DNA of 64,000 nucleotides from Symbiodinium natans (taxonomy: Eukaryota; Sar; Dinophyceae; Suessiales; Symbiodiniaceae). The DNA lies in NCBI GenBank assembly GCA_905221605.1, contig CAJNDS010002073.1:270717-334716 (forward strand), given 5' to 3'. The position numbers and the translations under genes are program-made. The notes below the pieces were generated by a model. It did not search any database. It had not been told where the DNA came from and saw nothing but the letters and a program-made list of their open reading frames with translations. Below are positions 9,154 to 22,192 of this stretch, in pieces (the stretch's first letter is position 1; each line of letters begins with the position of its first letter).

Positions 9154-12100
9154 GGGGGGGGGGGGGGGGGTTTTATTTGGACCTCCCCCCCCCCACAACA
9201 ACCCTTTGTAGGTACCTAAATATGCCACCACTGAGGTACCCTTTTCGTTTCTTGGGCCTTATCAAGCGGGAGGTGAGTTCAGGGTGGGGTTTGGAGGTTA
9301 AAACCCAGTTATGGGGTCCTTCAAAGACAAGTGGTCATGGGGGATAGGTATTCAGAGTCATGAAACCGCCATGCCACTGAAGCGCGCGCCTTCATTCCTC
9401 GCGATTTCTTCGCAGGAGGTCTGATTTCGACCCCTGAATCATTCGTAAGATGCCCCAAATGATACTGAGGGGCCTTTGATACTCTCAGGCATGTTTGTAC
9501 TGACAGCCTCTGGCACTGGGTGCTGGGTTTGTGTGGGACGCAGTCAGGACTATATTTCTGGGCTGTGCTTGGGGACCTGTGTTTTTGACTTCGCTTCGTC
9601 CAGCTTAAGCAAATCTAGTGTTGAACGGCTTTTTTGTTGCAGGTTTTCAGGGTTAAACATCAAGGCATGTTCTTGTAAGAATGAGGAATCCTATTGGAAA
9701 ACCCAAACCCCTCTCACAGAAGTCTCTCAGCCCTGAAGGATTGAGGCCTTGCAGGAAACAACATGTATGCACATATACATAGATAGAATATCAATATATA
9801 CACATACGAAACTACATATACAGACACAAATGCAGTTATATGGGTGTGTATATGCATATAGCAAGCTTTCACACAGGTCAGACTGCTGTGTGGCCTTGGA
9901 ATCTGGCTCAGGCTCTTTTCAGGGCTGGAAGGGTTTTAGGCCTCGGGCTTTGCAACTATACTTATAGAAAGGGAAACCTAGGACCTAGGGTTTAGGGTTT
10001 AGGGTTGAAGCTCCAACATGCAGCTCGCTGAGGGTTGAGAGTTTGGAGTTGAGCGAACACCTAATTTAGCTGTTTCCTACAAGGTTCAAACAGACTTAGG
10101 GGGGGGGGGGGGGGGGGGGGTACATACCCACTTCAGTATCCCCTGTACTTCCAACTACAGGTATATAGGTAAACCCTCCCAACGTCACCAGTGTGCCATT
10201 TGTTGGGTGTGGGTGAATCAGAACCAAAGAGGTCTACTATAGACCCTAAACCCCAAACCTAAGCCTTCTATTTGCTTTAGAATCTCACAAAAACTACAAA
10301 ACATTCGTCCTGAGAAGGGCAGTACAGGGACTTTATCTTGCATCTTTTTGCGGGTTCTACAGCAAATGGCTGTACCGAAAGGCTCCTATGTAGTTCCTTT
10401 TTGGGGTAGTATACCCCTATAACTAACCCTAAGCGGAACTACATTGGAGCCTGCAGGTAGGGTGTGGAGTTCAGGGCCCTAAACCCTATACCCTAAACCC
10501 TAAACCCAAAACCTGTTGCTTGTTCTTAAGCATATATTTGTAGAGTCGAGGGTGGATCCCAGTTGATGCAAGATGTCAGCACATGTGGCTGTGTCGCTGG
10601 CAGCGCCAGCGATGGGAAACGCTCAACGCTGATGGGTGCGAAGGCCAGGCTTAGGGTTTGGGGCTTAGGGCTTAGGGCTTAGGGCTTAGGGCTGCGGTTT
10701 TAGGGCTTAGGGCTTAGGGTTTGGGTTTTAGGGTTTAGGGTTTAGGGTTTAGGCCCTAGACGCCCTAAGCCCTAGAACTAGAAGCCCCCTTCTTCTAAAG
10801 CCTGTTCCCAAAACCCGTTTTCGTGGCGTTGAGGGCCTGGCTCAGCGAGTCGGATATTGCTTCATGAAGAAAGGGTTTAGCCTTCAGGGTTCAGGGTTCA
10901 GGGTTCAGGGTTCAGGGTTCAGGGTTGAGGGTTTAGGGTTTAGGGTTTAGGGTTTAGGGTTTAGGGACTTGTCTTAACTCATGCTGGGATCCCTGTTGCT
11001 GGGTAGGTCTTTGGAATTTTCTTAAACATGTCCCTTATTGGGTTTAAGAGGATCGTATTCTAAACCCTAAACCCGAAACTCTAAAGCTCAAGCCCTACCC
11101 AGACCGACAGCGAATCGTAGGTGTGTACTTCATTTCAAGTGTTCTCTGAGCTCTAAAACGCAAACCCCAAACCCTATCAGCCCATGGTCCATGGCCTCTA
11201 AACCCTGAACCTTAAACCTAAATCCTGCGCCCACCCTATAAGCCCTGCAAAGCATGTAAAGCCTACAAGGTCCTACAAACCCTATAAACCCTAAAACCCC
11301 CAATAAATCCTAAACCCTAAGCCCTAAAACGTCGACCCCGTGGTCCCCTAAAAAGCCCCTGGCAGCTGCCCAGGTTTGCTGTGAACTCGCTGGAGCTCGC
11401 CCTCCAGTCGAGGTGCAGCATCTTTAGGCTTACAGTAAACTACCAATTGCTTAAGAACCACCCCCCCCAACCAAAAAACATAATATATATATATATATAT
11501 ATATATTCTTCCTAAAGGGTTGCTACTATATTGTTGTTACTCTATTTTTTCTTTAACAAAATGTCGGGGGTTCTTAGACAAATAGTAGTAAACTCCAGAA
11601 AGTGGAACATCCTTATTCTTATACCCCCGAAGGTATACAAAAGGGAATCCCAGGTCTGATCCTTAATCCCTGTTCCAACTTTCTGGAATTTTTTCTGTAG
11701 GATGTTGAGGGCTCAGGCTTAGGCTAAGGGTTTGGGGTTTAGGGTTGATAGGTTTTATAGGGCATATGGGATTTATAGGGTTGATGTGGTTTGCAGGGCG
11801 TATAGAGTTTGTAGGATTTATGGGGTTATGGTGTATAGGGTTGGTATAGTCTGGAAAGGGCGTCGGGTTGCTCAAGGTTTGGTAGATTTCCGCGGGCTGA
11901 GCTGTCTGAGGGTCTCGGTGTTTGAGGGTTTCTTTCAAGGCTCCGGGGTATGAGGGACCCTAAACATTAAACCCTAAGGCCTAAACCCTAAACCCTAAAC
12001 CCTAAACCCCAAGCCCTCTCCCTTCTGTTCAGGTGAAGGTTCCCTTCTCAGCCCCATTCAAGAACAAGAACAGGGGGTGGGGGTGGGGGAGGGGGGGGGG

Positions 12101-12795
12101 GGGTTGGGAGTCTGCAGGGATCCACTTTATTCCCGTGTTGAGGATGAAAGCAGACCTCAATAAGGCCTCAGCCCGAGAGGGTTAGGGTTTAGGGTGCAGG
12201 TTGAAAGGTTCATGGCATCAGAGGTAGGAGACGAGGAATCGCACTTATGACCTGGTGAGTTGGTCGCGTGAACCTTCAAGCAAGCGCCCTTGAGCCCCAA
12301 ACCCTAAGACCCTAAAATCTGCAAGCCCGGAACCCTCGGAAGCCCAAAACCCTAAACCCTCAGACCATAATAAACCCCAGAAGGCCTAAAACCTCTACCC
12401 TTAACCCCGAATCCTGAAAATCTAAACCTTTCTGAGCACTGAGCCCTAAGCCCTAAACCCTAAACCGCATGCAGGCCACCCTTGTGCACCCCCGTCCGGT
12501 GTCACCATGGAGCATGGCTCCCGCCGATGCTTTGTCTTCCACAGCATTTGGGGTTCAGGGCGTGCGGTTCAATCATAGACAGATGTAGATGTGAGAAGCG
12601 CAGCCCTTGCTCTAGTCGAAGGCAAAAGCAGTACAGATTGTATGCATATATACATGTGATTCATTATATTTACGTGCAGGGTTTATGGTGCAGGGTTTCT
12701 GGTTCAGAGTTCATGGTCTGGGGTTTATGGTTCAGGGTTTATGGTTCAGAGTTTCTGGCTCAGGCTTTATGATTCGGGGTTTGGGGAAATTTTAG
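9154..12795. other. Repeat-rich stretch with weak coding traces
   Basis: G runs at 9154 and 10098, TTAGGGC-type units at 10650-10750, TTCAGGG repeats at 10880-10925, foldbacks of families F and N. Weak frames such as PRFAVNSLELALQSRC near 11370 and MPLKRAPSFLAISSQEV near 9374 could be exons but lack clear splice sites. Confidence 0.4.
10380..10455. mobile_element. Foldback element family N
   Basis: GGCTCCTATGTAGTTCCTTT at the left and GGAACTACATTGGAGCCTGC at the right. A second copy at 25195-25290 has the same GAACTACATTGAAG arm. Confidence 0.78.
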
Positions 12796-12890
12796 GTTTC
12801 AATCTCCGTCACCCCAGCCACTGAGGACTATTCTGATTTCACGGCCTATGCGCCGCCGGTGACTGCAGGCCACTTATGTGACAAGGACAG
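12796..12890 (+). CDS. Exon-like island
   Basis: After AATTTTAG: ISVTPATEDYSDFTAYAPPV TAGHLCDKD. The right end merges into a 34-bp tandem repeat whose first unit contains CAGGTTAGG, a possible donor. Confidence 0.33.
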
Positions 12891-12985
12891 GTTAGGTGCA
12901 TTCATTGTACCTTACGGGGCAGTTTAGGAGTATTCATTGTACCTTAAAGGACAGGTTAGGGGTATTCATTGTACCTTAAGGGGGA
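12886..12985. repeat. Tandem triplication, unit about 34 bp
   Basis: Three copies of ACAGGTTAGGNGTATTCATT followed by GTACCTTAAGGG. The first copy overlaps the end of an exon-like island. Confidence 0.85.
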
Positions 12986-13903
12986 TCTAGGATGTCACTC
13001 CCCTTGGGTACACCTGGCCTGTCTCGGATGCTGGTGGGACAGTCAGTCAAGCCATTGCCAGAGCTTGCGCAGGTACACGCGTGTAAAGCAGCTTTAGCTA
13101 GGTTCATGTAGCCGCGATACAGGAGGTGCATAGATGAACGTGAGATAGAGATGTCTCAACACAGCGGTTATCTGCCCAGACGTTTGCGCATGGGCTTGGG
13201 CCTGTAGCCTGAAGGCATTGGACTAACATCGGATGCTGATGCCTGTAATGTCTTTGCGGCAACTTCAACTCACGCAACCTGCCGCCCACACACGCCATGG
13301 CAAACAACATACACCTTGTCCAAACTCATGGCTCCTTGTTTGCCTGACTCAACACGACAAAAAGAGGAAGAGTCTTGTCATTGAGTCTTGTCATTAGTAG
13401 CATCATTTTTTGTGATTTTTACTATTAGAACCTTCAAGACGGGAACCCCCCCCCCCCCCCCCCCCCCGCCCTCCCGAAATCTATCAGGTCTGTTTATTGC
13501 CAGGGGGGTGTACGTCTGTATGACATTCATCTTTGCTTCTGCATGCGCACTTCTATCCGAACACTAGAGCCAAGTCTGTGGGTGCTTTTTCTTCGGGTTG
13601 ACGGTGTCAGGGTCTAGGACCCAAATCCCCAAACCTAAACCCTAAACCCCGAAGTCCGGTTGAAGGTATTTAGTTCAAGTTTTAGGGCTTCCTGGAAGTT
13701 GTTTGAACCTCTGGATCCTAAGCCCGATAGGGCCTACCTGAGGCTCCATTAGGGTTTCGTTAGTGTTAGTGTTTATATAGGGCTTAGGGTTTATGATTTT
13801 GTGCGGGGCTTCTGCCCTAGATTTTAGGGGGCTGTAGCCTACTACTTTGTAGGGTATGGGAGTCACGTGTAAACCCCTAAACCAACCCAACATCTCCCTT
13901 CTA

Positions 13904-14090
13904 AACCCTAGACCCTAAACCCTAAACCCTAATCCCTAAACCCTAAACCCTAAACCCTATAAAACCTAAACCCTACACCCCAGACCCCAAACCCTAAACC
14001 CCAAACCCCAAACCCTAAACCCCAAACCCCAAACCCTAAACCCTAAACACCAAACCCTAAACCCTAAACCCTCAACCCATAACCCCTAAG
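13904..14090 (-). repeat. Interstitial telomeric tract with CCCCAAA variants
   Basis: CCCTAAA units interspersed with CCCCAAA and CCCTATA variants. A facing TTTAGGG tract at about 14197-14272 encloses the unique stretch 14091-14190. Confidence 0.95.
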
Positions 14091-14575
14091 CTGAGTGCGG
14101 GAAGGTGCAGGCGCCATGCAGATCCGAGCGCCGCCTCCGCAATGGGGCGGTGCACGATGCCAGGCCACCTGATAAGAGCGCGGGATATTGAGATTGAGGT
14201 TTAGGGTTTAGGGTTCGGGGTTTAGGGTTTGGGGTTTAGGGTTTAGGGTTTAGGGTTTAGAGGTTAAGGGAGTTTAGGGTGTAGAGCTTTGGCTCTTGGA
14301 TTATGGTCGAGGGGAAGCCCTCAACGCCCCAACCATTAAAACTAAGGTTTGGATTTTAACATACGACTACTATTTGCATAGGAACCCGCCAAAAATGCAC
14401 ACTTTTCTTGGGTGCCTAACTTCCATACCAAGGAATCCCAACCTGTAGCACAGCAAAACGGGTAGGTAGAAAGCCTCTAGGGTCGTAAGCCCCCCCCCAA
14501 ACCCCAGATGTGTCCCTCCAAAGTCCAAGGGTTTAGGGTCTAGGGTTTAGAGTTTAGGGTTTAGGGTTTAGGGTC

Positions 14576-14668
14576 TTGCTCAGCCGGCGCCAGGGGGTGG
14601 TCCTGCGGCAGGCGGAAGGATACCCAGAGGCTGCCCCTTCTGCGGCTTACGATTTCTTCGGGCCCCCC
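14576..14668 (+). CDS. Exon-like island
   Basis: Frame LLSRRQGVVLRQAEGYPEAA then AYDFFG; TTTAGGG upstream, CCCTAAA downstream. Confidence 0.33.
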
Positions 14669-15780
14669 CTAAACCTAGGAGGCCCAGTAGGCTTTAGAAA
14701 CTTAGAACCCTTGAGCCCTAGACCCCTTGGGATTCAGGACTAGAGAGGACCGTGGGCTTAGGGCTTTTAGGGTTTAGGGTTTTTGGGTTTAGGGTGTAGG
14801 GTTTAAGGTTTAAGGTTTCAGGTTTAAGGTTTAAGGGAATTTGAAGAAAGCTTGGATGGTCTACTCCGATCGAGCTGTCGAGGTGACATCTGAACTCTGC
14901 AACAACCCTAAGCCCTAGAAATCATTACCTTGGAGATTCATGGCCCTTATTTGCCCAATCATAATCTGTACTTGTTACCCAGTCATTTAGAACCATATTT
15001 GGGCACATTAAGGGGCTTGTAAACCCTAAACCCTAAACCCTAAACCATAAACCTTAAACCCTAAACCCTAAACCCTAAACCGTCTTGGCAGTTTATGCGT
15101 GCCTGGGTTGCATGGATCCTGCATATTCAAGGCAGGCCATCGTCTTTTTTTAATGTTCGGGTTTAGGGATTAGGGTTGAGGGTAGTTTTACGGACCCTTA
15201 ATACAGTCCCTAGCCTCCTTTAAAGGGTTCTGATGCATGGGCCTGTATAGGGTAGATAAGGGGTATACAAGGGGTTGTCCCTTTTGGCTTAGTAGCTGAA
15301 TTAGTACACTTTACACTTTTTTGGGGATACTATAATCCCCTAGAGAACTGAAAGTGTACACTTTTTGGCAGGTCTATGAACTCAGCAGCTACGGTAAGTT
15401 CCAGATTGCCCAGAAGCAACCTAGACCCTAAACTTTTCGGGTCAGGGCTTAGGGTCCTAAACCCTAAACCCCACCCTAAAGGGGGTTCGGTTCGCTCATC
15501 AACCTCCCAAAACCTTCGGTTCATTCTTATCAGGCCAGGGCCGTGTCCCAAGTACAGCGAGTTGCTACCCAGACAGGTACCCTAAACCATAAACCCTGAA
15601 CCCTGAATTATTCCTTAAACCCTAAACCCTAAACCACCCCTAAACCCCTCAACCCCTCAACCCCTAAACCCCTAAACCCCTAAACCTCTAAACCCTAAAC
15701 CATAAACCCTAAACCTTCCTTAAACCCTAAATCCTAAACCCTAAACCCCTATTTCCTTATTTCTTAAACCCTACTGGTAG

Positions 15781-15903
15781 TTCGTAAGGGCCTTCAAGCA
15801 GGGCCTGCTTTGCAAGGTGCGGATCTTTGCATCTCCTACGTCAGGTGCTGCGGTGGTGGGTCACTTGGCCTGGGTGCATAGATACCAAAGGGAGCGCTCC
15901 TAA
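15781..15903 (+). CDS. Exon-like island
   Basis: Frame FVRAFKQGLLCKVRIFASPT then VVGHLAWVHRYQRERS and TAA. CCCTAAA repeats on both sides. One of the more convincing short frames; product unknown. Confidence 0.37.
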   Translation, partial: FVRAFKQGLLCKVRIFASPTSGAAVVGHLAWVHRYQRERS

Positions 15904-17523
15904 ACCCTAAACCCTAAACCCTAAACCCTAAACCCTAATCCCTAAACCCTAAACCCTAAACCCTAAACCCTAACCCTGAAGCCCCCAGATCAAAACTGCC
16001 ACATGAGCCTTAAGACGCATGATAGCAGGCCATACTCGCCTCTTGTCTTAGGGTAGTTTCATGGTCCCTGAATGTTCGGATGTGTGGGTCCTGGGGTTGG
16101 GTTGTGTCGGGTATATAAGGCGGGGTATATACGGGGTCCCTTTTAATGGCCCAAAGGAACCATGTCACTACCCTTGCATCTTGAGCCCTTTCTGCGGGGA
16201 CTTTTCAGTGAGGGGGGCCTCCTGTCGGATCCGAAGAATACAGGCAGGCTGTTTCAGGTTATTTGGCGCGTGTCATACCGTTATCTCCGCGAACTGTGCC
16301 CGATACCCCCAAGTACTCTCACAAGATCAAAAAGTCACGTATGACCCTGCATGAGGGGAATGGGCCAGAATCTTCCAACCTCAAACTCTGAGCAGTTTGG
16401 CAAGCTTGGTGTTTGGCGACGGCGCAGGGCTTTGGCTGGGGCCCGGGGCATCAGAACCTGAAACAGTCCACGCAAGCTTGCGATAAAATCCTACACTCTG
16501 AAGCCCAAAGCTACCTAAAAGTCTGAACACACTCAAGGCTCAGCGCACCTGGCTTACACCTGGAAGTTAAGGTTATACGGTGTTTGGCAACCCAACACCC
16601 TCCACCCGGCTGGTTTAGGGCGGAGAGTCTAGGGTTCGAATCTTGAACCCGGTAGGCTTCGCCCCTGATCCTTGGGGTTAGGGTTTAGGGTTTAGGGTTT
16701 CGGGTTTCGGGTTTGGGGTTTAGGGTTTAGGGGGATGCCTCGGCCCTGAGGCACAGTGCCCAGTCAGAGCAGCGCGATGGAACTCCAAGCTGTCGATGCC
16801 TTTATACAGGCCAGGGTTCAGGGTTCAGGGTTCAGGGTTTAGGGTTTAGGGTTTAGGGTTTAGGGTTTCGGGTTTATAGAAACTGTATAGGTCAAACTGT
16901 ATAGGTCTGGGCCCCACAAAGTTCTTGTTGTAAAAAATAAAAAAAACGTTTTGGACGAATGAACCCTAAACCCTAAACCCTAAACCCTAAACCCTTCTTG
17001 AACGAAACGTGTTTGTTCAGAACTTCTGCTTCCAATGATTTAGGAGGGCCCTCGCGCTCCCTGTCCGGCCCTGGACCTCGCCAATATGCATGTCTCCGGT
17101 ATCTTTCCTCTCACAGAATGCCTCAAGTTCCATCGCGATAGAATATTCATAAATCCATCAAGAAACTGCATAGGGCTTGAGTCCCGAGAAGTTGGATGGC
17201 AGTCTTCAACGGTGTTGAACCACACGCTTTGAACTAACACGTGTTGAAAGAAACGTTTTGAACGATCCGTTTTGAGCGAGAGTCTTGAACAAAGTCTTGA
17301 ACGAAACGCTTCGGCTTGGGACACTAGGTTCATTTTTTGATCTGGCGGGGGGGGAGTGGTTGAGCTTGTCCTTTCGGGCCTAGATCAGTGTGTGAGGGCC
17401 CTGGACTCTGATTCACAACCCGAAACCCTAAACCCTAAACCCTAAACCCTAAGGGATACCTTCCAACCAACCAACCTGGCAACTGGGAGGGCAGGGCTTG
17501 GGGAGTGGTGGGTTAGAGGTTCA
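15904..17523. other. Repeat-rich stretch
   Basis: Family E-like foldback at 16047-16163, telomeric tracts at 16678, 16800 and 16960, and repeats of TTGAACGAAACG at 17000-17320. No firm exon. Confidence 0.4.
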
Positions 17524-17652
17524 AGAAATTGGCGTCCCCAGAGCATTGTGAATGAATTACTTGCGCGCGAGTTGCTGGAGTTGCTGTTTAGGAAATGGGT
17601 CTTTGTGCGGCTCCAGCTATTTTTGGCAGATGACTTTGGAAATTCAGAATGA
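17524..17652 (+). CDS. Exon-like island
   Basis: Frame RNWRPQSIVNELLARELLEL LFRKWVFVRLQLFLADD, helical and amphipathic, ending at TGA. GT donors such as GGGTCTT occur inside. Confidence 0.37.
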   Translation, partial: RNWRPQSIVNELLARELLELLFRKWVFVRLQLFLADDFGNSE

Positions 17653-18131
17653 TGTAATTCTGTTGATAGTGTCCTGAGGTTTCAAGGTTTTGGGTAGACT
17701 AGGTGCCTGTACTGATGCAGTATAGTACATAACTCTTTCCCCTCGACCCGAGCTGTTCGGAGAAGTGCCGGCATGCCCTTCCAAACAGGAATCAACCCCA
17801 CTTCATCACACAGGTTTTAGGGTTTAGGGTTTAGGGTTTAGGGTTTAGGGTTTAGGGACACAGGGTCTCCAGTTCTAGGGTTTCATTTTTGTGTCGGGAA
17901 AGTTTGGGTCCAGTATTGAGGGACCCACTTGCAGGCCCAAGGGAAGCCCCACGAAATCCAATCAGGAAAGCTTTACATCTTGAAACACATGGGAACCCTT
18001 AAATACCCTAAACCCTAAACCCTAAACCCTAAACCCTAAACCCTAAACCCTTACATGGACTACATCGGGCATACCGTCGGGTGGGCAAGGATCCTAAAGC
18101 CCTGAACCCTAAAGCGCTTATCTCTAACCCT

Positions 18132-18230
18132 AAGGGTCCATGTACCGCACCATCATTCACCTTGGCCGCAAAGTCCTTGTTTTGGAGGTACTTTGAAGCC
18201 CAAGTATTCCCTATTTGGGTACATGGCCCT
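18132..18230. mobile_element. Foldback element family B
   Basis: AAGGGTCCATGTACC at the left and CTATTTGGGTACATGGCCCT at the right, with CCAAAGTCCTTGTTTTGGAG-type interior. Other copies: 6295-6390, 29243-29343, 57055-57154, 58862-58957. Confidence 0.82.
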
Positions 18231-18796
18231 AAACCCTAAACCCTAAACCCTAATCCCAAGGGCCCTTAGGGCAACACTGGTCTAGGCTCGCAGCCAGGTG
18301 CAGGTGGGCGCACTATGCGGCTGGGTCGGCGCGAAAAACGTGGCCACCTGGAGCAGCAGAGCTTAGGGTTTAGGGTTTTTAGGGTTTAGGGTTCAGGGTT
18401 CAGGGTTCAGGGTTTAGGGTTTAGTAGGGTTTTGGGGTTTAAGGGTTTAAGGGTTTAAGAGTTTAGGATGAGCAGAGAGCGGTGAACATGGTGAAAGGCT
18501 GAGGTTTGGGGTTTATAGGGGTTTACTTGGAGGTTCCCGGTATTTATTAACCAACTATAACTGTTCTTATCACTGTACATATAGCCATATGCGGGCACTT
18601 AAGGGGCTTAGAAGCGGGCTATAAGAGCACAGTTAGGCGCGCATCCGGTGGGGCACCTGCTCGCCTAGGACATGTAGCCCCTATAAACCCTAAACCTAAA
18701 CCCTAAAAACTCCCTACCCCGAAGCGCCTCATATGTAAGCCTATAAGAAGGCGGAGTCCCCCTCTTTCCAAGGGCAGTGGTATGGGCCCTTCATAC

Positions 18797-18904
18797 CCTA
18801 AACCCTAAGCCCTAAACGCTAAACCCTAAACCCTAAACCCTAAACCCTAAACCCTAAACCCTAAACCCTAAACCCTAAACCCTAAACCCTAAACCCTAAA
18901 CCCA
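18797..18904 (-). repeat. Interstitial telomeric tract (CCCTAAA)
   Basis: About 15 nearly perfect CCCTAAA units, immediately followed by a foldback element of the ACCATGTAAC family (about 18903-19033). Confidence 0.95.
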
Positions 18905-19171
18905 CCTTACCTCCTTTAAAGGACTCTGAAGTATGAGCCCTGGGTTGTAAAGGGTATTTATACGGGGAAAAATAAAAGGTGTCCCCTGTTAATTGAGGGC
19001 CCATACGTAGTGACCATGTAACTACCCCTAGATTTACTACAAGTTGCTGAAGAACCCCCCAAAACATAAAGGACAAATTCTTCCTTACTCAGGGGAATAT
19101 AGGGATCATTATTGTTTATTCCTTTGGGGTTCTTAAGCAAATAAATAGTAGATTTTAAGGGTACAAACCCG

Positions 19172-19264
19172 CGGAGCTCCTCCTCTTTCCAAGTGTCAGG
19201 TCCGAAGTCCCGCCGCCTCTTCCAGGACGCCCTGGCCAGCACAGGTGGGCTTGCTCGGGACAAC
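19172..19264 (+). CDS. Exon-like island
   Basis: Frame RSSSSFQVSGPKSRRLFQDA LASTGGLARDN. The opposite strand is also open (PPVLARASWKRRRDFGPDTW), so the strand is uncertain. Confidence 0.28.
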
Positions 19265-20869
19265 CCTGAACCCTAAACCCTAAACCCTCAACCCTAAACC
19301 CTAAACCCTAAACCCTAAACCCTAAACCCGAAACCCCTAAACCCTAAACCCTAAACCCGAAACCCCTGAACCCTAAACCCTATAAACCCTAAACCCTAAA
19401 CCCTAAACCTTCTTCGGGGCTTTAGGAGCTTTAGGGGTTTGAGGGTTTAGAGGTTCAGGGTTATGGACGTTTTGGGACTTGGGCTTTAGGGGCTCGCGCT
19501 TCTTAAGTGCGTTTGGAGCTCAGCGGTTTTAGGTTTAGACTTTCGGGTGTTTCTGCAGTTGATATTCAGAGTTAAGGGTGTTTTAGCGCCTGAAGGTTGG
19601 GTTTCAGGTTTTTGGGGCTTAGGGTGTTGTAAGGCATTGAAGATGTGGTGTGCTTAAAGTTTTCAGGACTCAGTGCCTTCTAGGGGTTTAGGGTTTTGGA
19701 GTTTAGGGCTTTAAAGCTTCTTTGTTTCAAAGTGCACTAGGGCCTGGAGCGCCCCTCTCAAGTCTGTTTAAATTGGGTTTTGGAGTACTATACTTTTATA
19801 CTTTTGTTGGTTCTGGGCTCCCATTATAGTTGCTTCTGCCTAAAAAGTATATACTTGTTTTCCAGGGTCTACTCCAAAGTAGGGTTACTGGAACGAGCTA
19901 ATCCTACTTGGGCTTAAGGACCCTCAACTCCCTCAACTCCACTAAGCCTAAACCCCAAACCCTAAACCCTAAACCCTAAACCCTAAACCCTAAACCCTAA
20001 GCCCTTAGCCCTAAGCCCTAAGCCCTAGACTCCCTGTAATGCCACGCACAAAAGTCCAAGACCCCTCAAGCCGGAGGCACAGCAAGCATGGGCCCCAGCG
20101 TTGCCGCCGAACCCGGGCACGCCTCCTCAGAAGGGGGCTGTCGGGTGTAGGGGTTAGAGGAAGGGGTTATAGTGTATAGGGTTTAGGGGAAGGGTTCGAG
20201 GCATTTTTGGTGCACGCTAGGGTTTTGGGTTGCGGGTCTGATTGTTGCATCATGGGCTTAGGGCCTCAGGTTTCGGGGCGTTGGGTTGACCTGATCCCCA
20301 AACCTATTCGTTGGCACGCTGTGATCTTCAATCCCCCGTAAAGGATAGTTAGCTGAGCAAACAGGTAGGTTTTGGTTCTTTGATCTGGGGTTACGAAACC
20401 CTAAACCCGAAACCCTAAACCCGAAACCCTAGACCCGTTCATGTCTCACATGGTGGCAACTGGGCCCGATGCTGGTGCACAGAGGATGTGCTTCAATTCC
20501 AATATGGGGTCTCGGATGAGCCCGGCAGTCCCCAAGCAAGATGTTCGGCCCTTTCCTCTTTTTGTCCGTTCAGTATTTAAAGCCCTAAACCCAAACCCGA
20601 AGAGGTGCCCTAGTGCAGCCCTTCCGCGTAGTTTCTAAGGGTAGTTACATGGTCCTTCAGAACCCTTTATACAGGAGGTAAGCATTCGGGGCCCTTGAAG
20701 CTACCCTTAGACTACTCGGAGAACTGCGAGGATGGGCCTATTATACCCGTTCATCCCGTAAACGGCCCTTTATAGGGTTCATTATGGGGATGTTAAGGCC
20801 TAATGGCCCACCCTAACCCTAAACCCTAAACCCTAAACCCTAAAGCCTAAACCCATCCTGGTGATCTGA

Positions 20870-20961
20870 ACAACTCAGAGCCCAGTCGTGGCGCCGCCCC
20901 TGTCGCCCTGTGCTGGCGCAAAGCCTCTGTTCACCTTCGAGGCCTGGCACACTGGTCTTAA
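20870..20961 (+). CDS. Exon-like island
   Basis: Frame GDLNNSEPSRGAAPVALCWR KASVHLRGLAHWS then TAA; CCCTAAA upstream and TTTAGGG downstream. Confidence 0.3.
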
Positions 20962-21290
20962 CGGACCGGATTAGTTTAGGGTTTGGGGTTTAGGGGTTTG
21001 GGTTTAGGGTTTAGGGTTTAGGGTTTAGGGTTTAGGGTTAGGGTTTCGGGTTTTGGGTTTAGGGCAGTTCAGGGTTGACCTGGGCGTTCATATGGCTTCT
21101 TCTGTTGGGACGAAGTCTCATGGTTAGCCAAACTTAGCTGCATAAACTAGCTATGTACCAAGAACAGGATTTTTTCAGCCGCAGCTTTAGGTAAGAATTG
21201 GTTTTCGGGAGTGCTGTCGCCGCCCCTTGTAGCGGCAGTGAGCCTGAAATTCTAGGGTTTTCCATATGCATTCTGCTCCTAAAAAGTTCC

Positions 21291-21440
21291 AACCCTAAAA
21301 CCCTAAAACCCTAAAACCCTAAAACCCTAAAACCCTAAAACCCTAAAACCCTAAAACCCTAAAACCCTAAAACCCTAAAACCCTAAAACCCTAAAACCCT
21401 AAAACCCTAAAACCCTAAAACCCTAAAACCCAAAACCCAA
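21291..21440 (-). repeat. Octamer telomere-variant array (CCCTAAAA)
   Basis: About 18 uninterrupted copies of CCCTAAAA rather than the usual heptamer, with three CCCAAAA units at the right edge. Such homogeneity implies local amplification of a variant unit. Confidence 0.95.
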
Positions 21441-21937
21441 AACCCAAAGAAACGCATGCTGCCTCGACAACGCAGAAAGGGCGAGGCAGCACTCATTGCG
21501 GGAGGGCTGGCATTGTCATCGTAAGATTAAAAGTTGTGAAAGGTTTAAGACTCGTACCCCTAAGGGTTGTACCCCTAAAGGTTCCCGTTAAATTAACTCC
21601 TGATATGGCCCTTATACTACCTTAAGGATCCTTCAAAAGGGTCCCCAAGCCGAAAAACACAACCTTAAGCGTAGCCCCTTTAAGCCAAGGGTGTTGTCTT
21701 GCGTGCCCTGTTGGGCGACGCCCTGGAATAAACTGAGCCCCTGACATGTGCTTCGAGAAGTGCGCAGCAGGATGAACTCACAAAGTTGGCTTATGAACCT
21801 GATGCCTTTCCCTAGCTTACTATTTCAGAACCCCCCAAAATAGGAAATCGTCTTCCTTATAAGGGTGATAGAGGGATGATGTTTTAGTTTTTGGTGCGGG
21901 GGGGGGGGGGGGGGGGGGGGGGCGGTCTTAAGCAAAT

Positions 21938-22043
21938 ATTAGCTAAGGGTCCATGTACCTCATTATCATTTTCCTGGGCCCCAAACATAAATTAGCTAAG
22001 GGTCCATGTACCTCATTATCCTTTTCCTGGGCCCCAAACATAA
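21938..22043. repeat. 53-bp tandem duplication of a family B arm
   Basis: Two copies of a unit containing AAGGGTCCATGTACCTCATT, 53 bp apart, one mismatch seen. Only one arm of the foldback is present. Confidence 0.85.
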
Positions 22044-22075
22044 ATTAGGGAAGCGACCACAGAAATTCTCTTTTA

Positions 22076-22192
22076 CTCTTTGGGGAGTACCCAGGACTCA
22101 TCAGCATACCCTGCTTCTCCAGCGAGCGCGGCGAGCGCCTCGCCTTCTTCCTGCTCCGGCAGCGGCGTGGCGTGGAGCGGACGGGGCTTGTG
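22076..22192 (+). CDS. Exon-like island
   Basis: Frame LFGEYPGLISIPCFSSERGE RLAFFLLRQRRGVERTGL, donor CTTGTG|GTTTTGG followed by TTTAGGG repeats. GC-rich third positions. Upstream is a tandem duplication of a family B arm. Confidence 0.38.

Noticed and set aside
15367-15393. Possible 22-nt exon VYELSSY with acceptor TTGGCAG and donor GTAAGTT
   Set aside because: The same bases (TATGAACTCAGCA.CTA) recur in the family H foldback at 40725-40745, so they belong to a repeat end.
16634-16660. tRNA-like T-arm (GGTTCGAATCTTGAACC)
   Set aside because: No acceptor stem, D-arm or anticodon arm at the proper distance; a similar TGGTTCGAAG at 54282 also stands alone.
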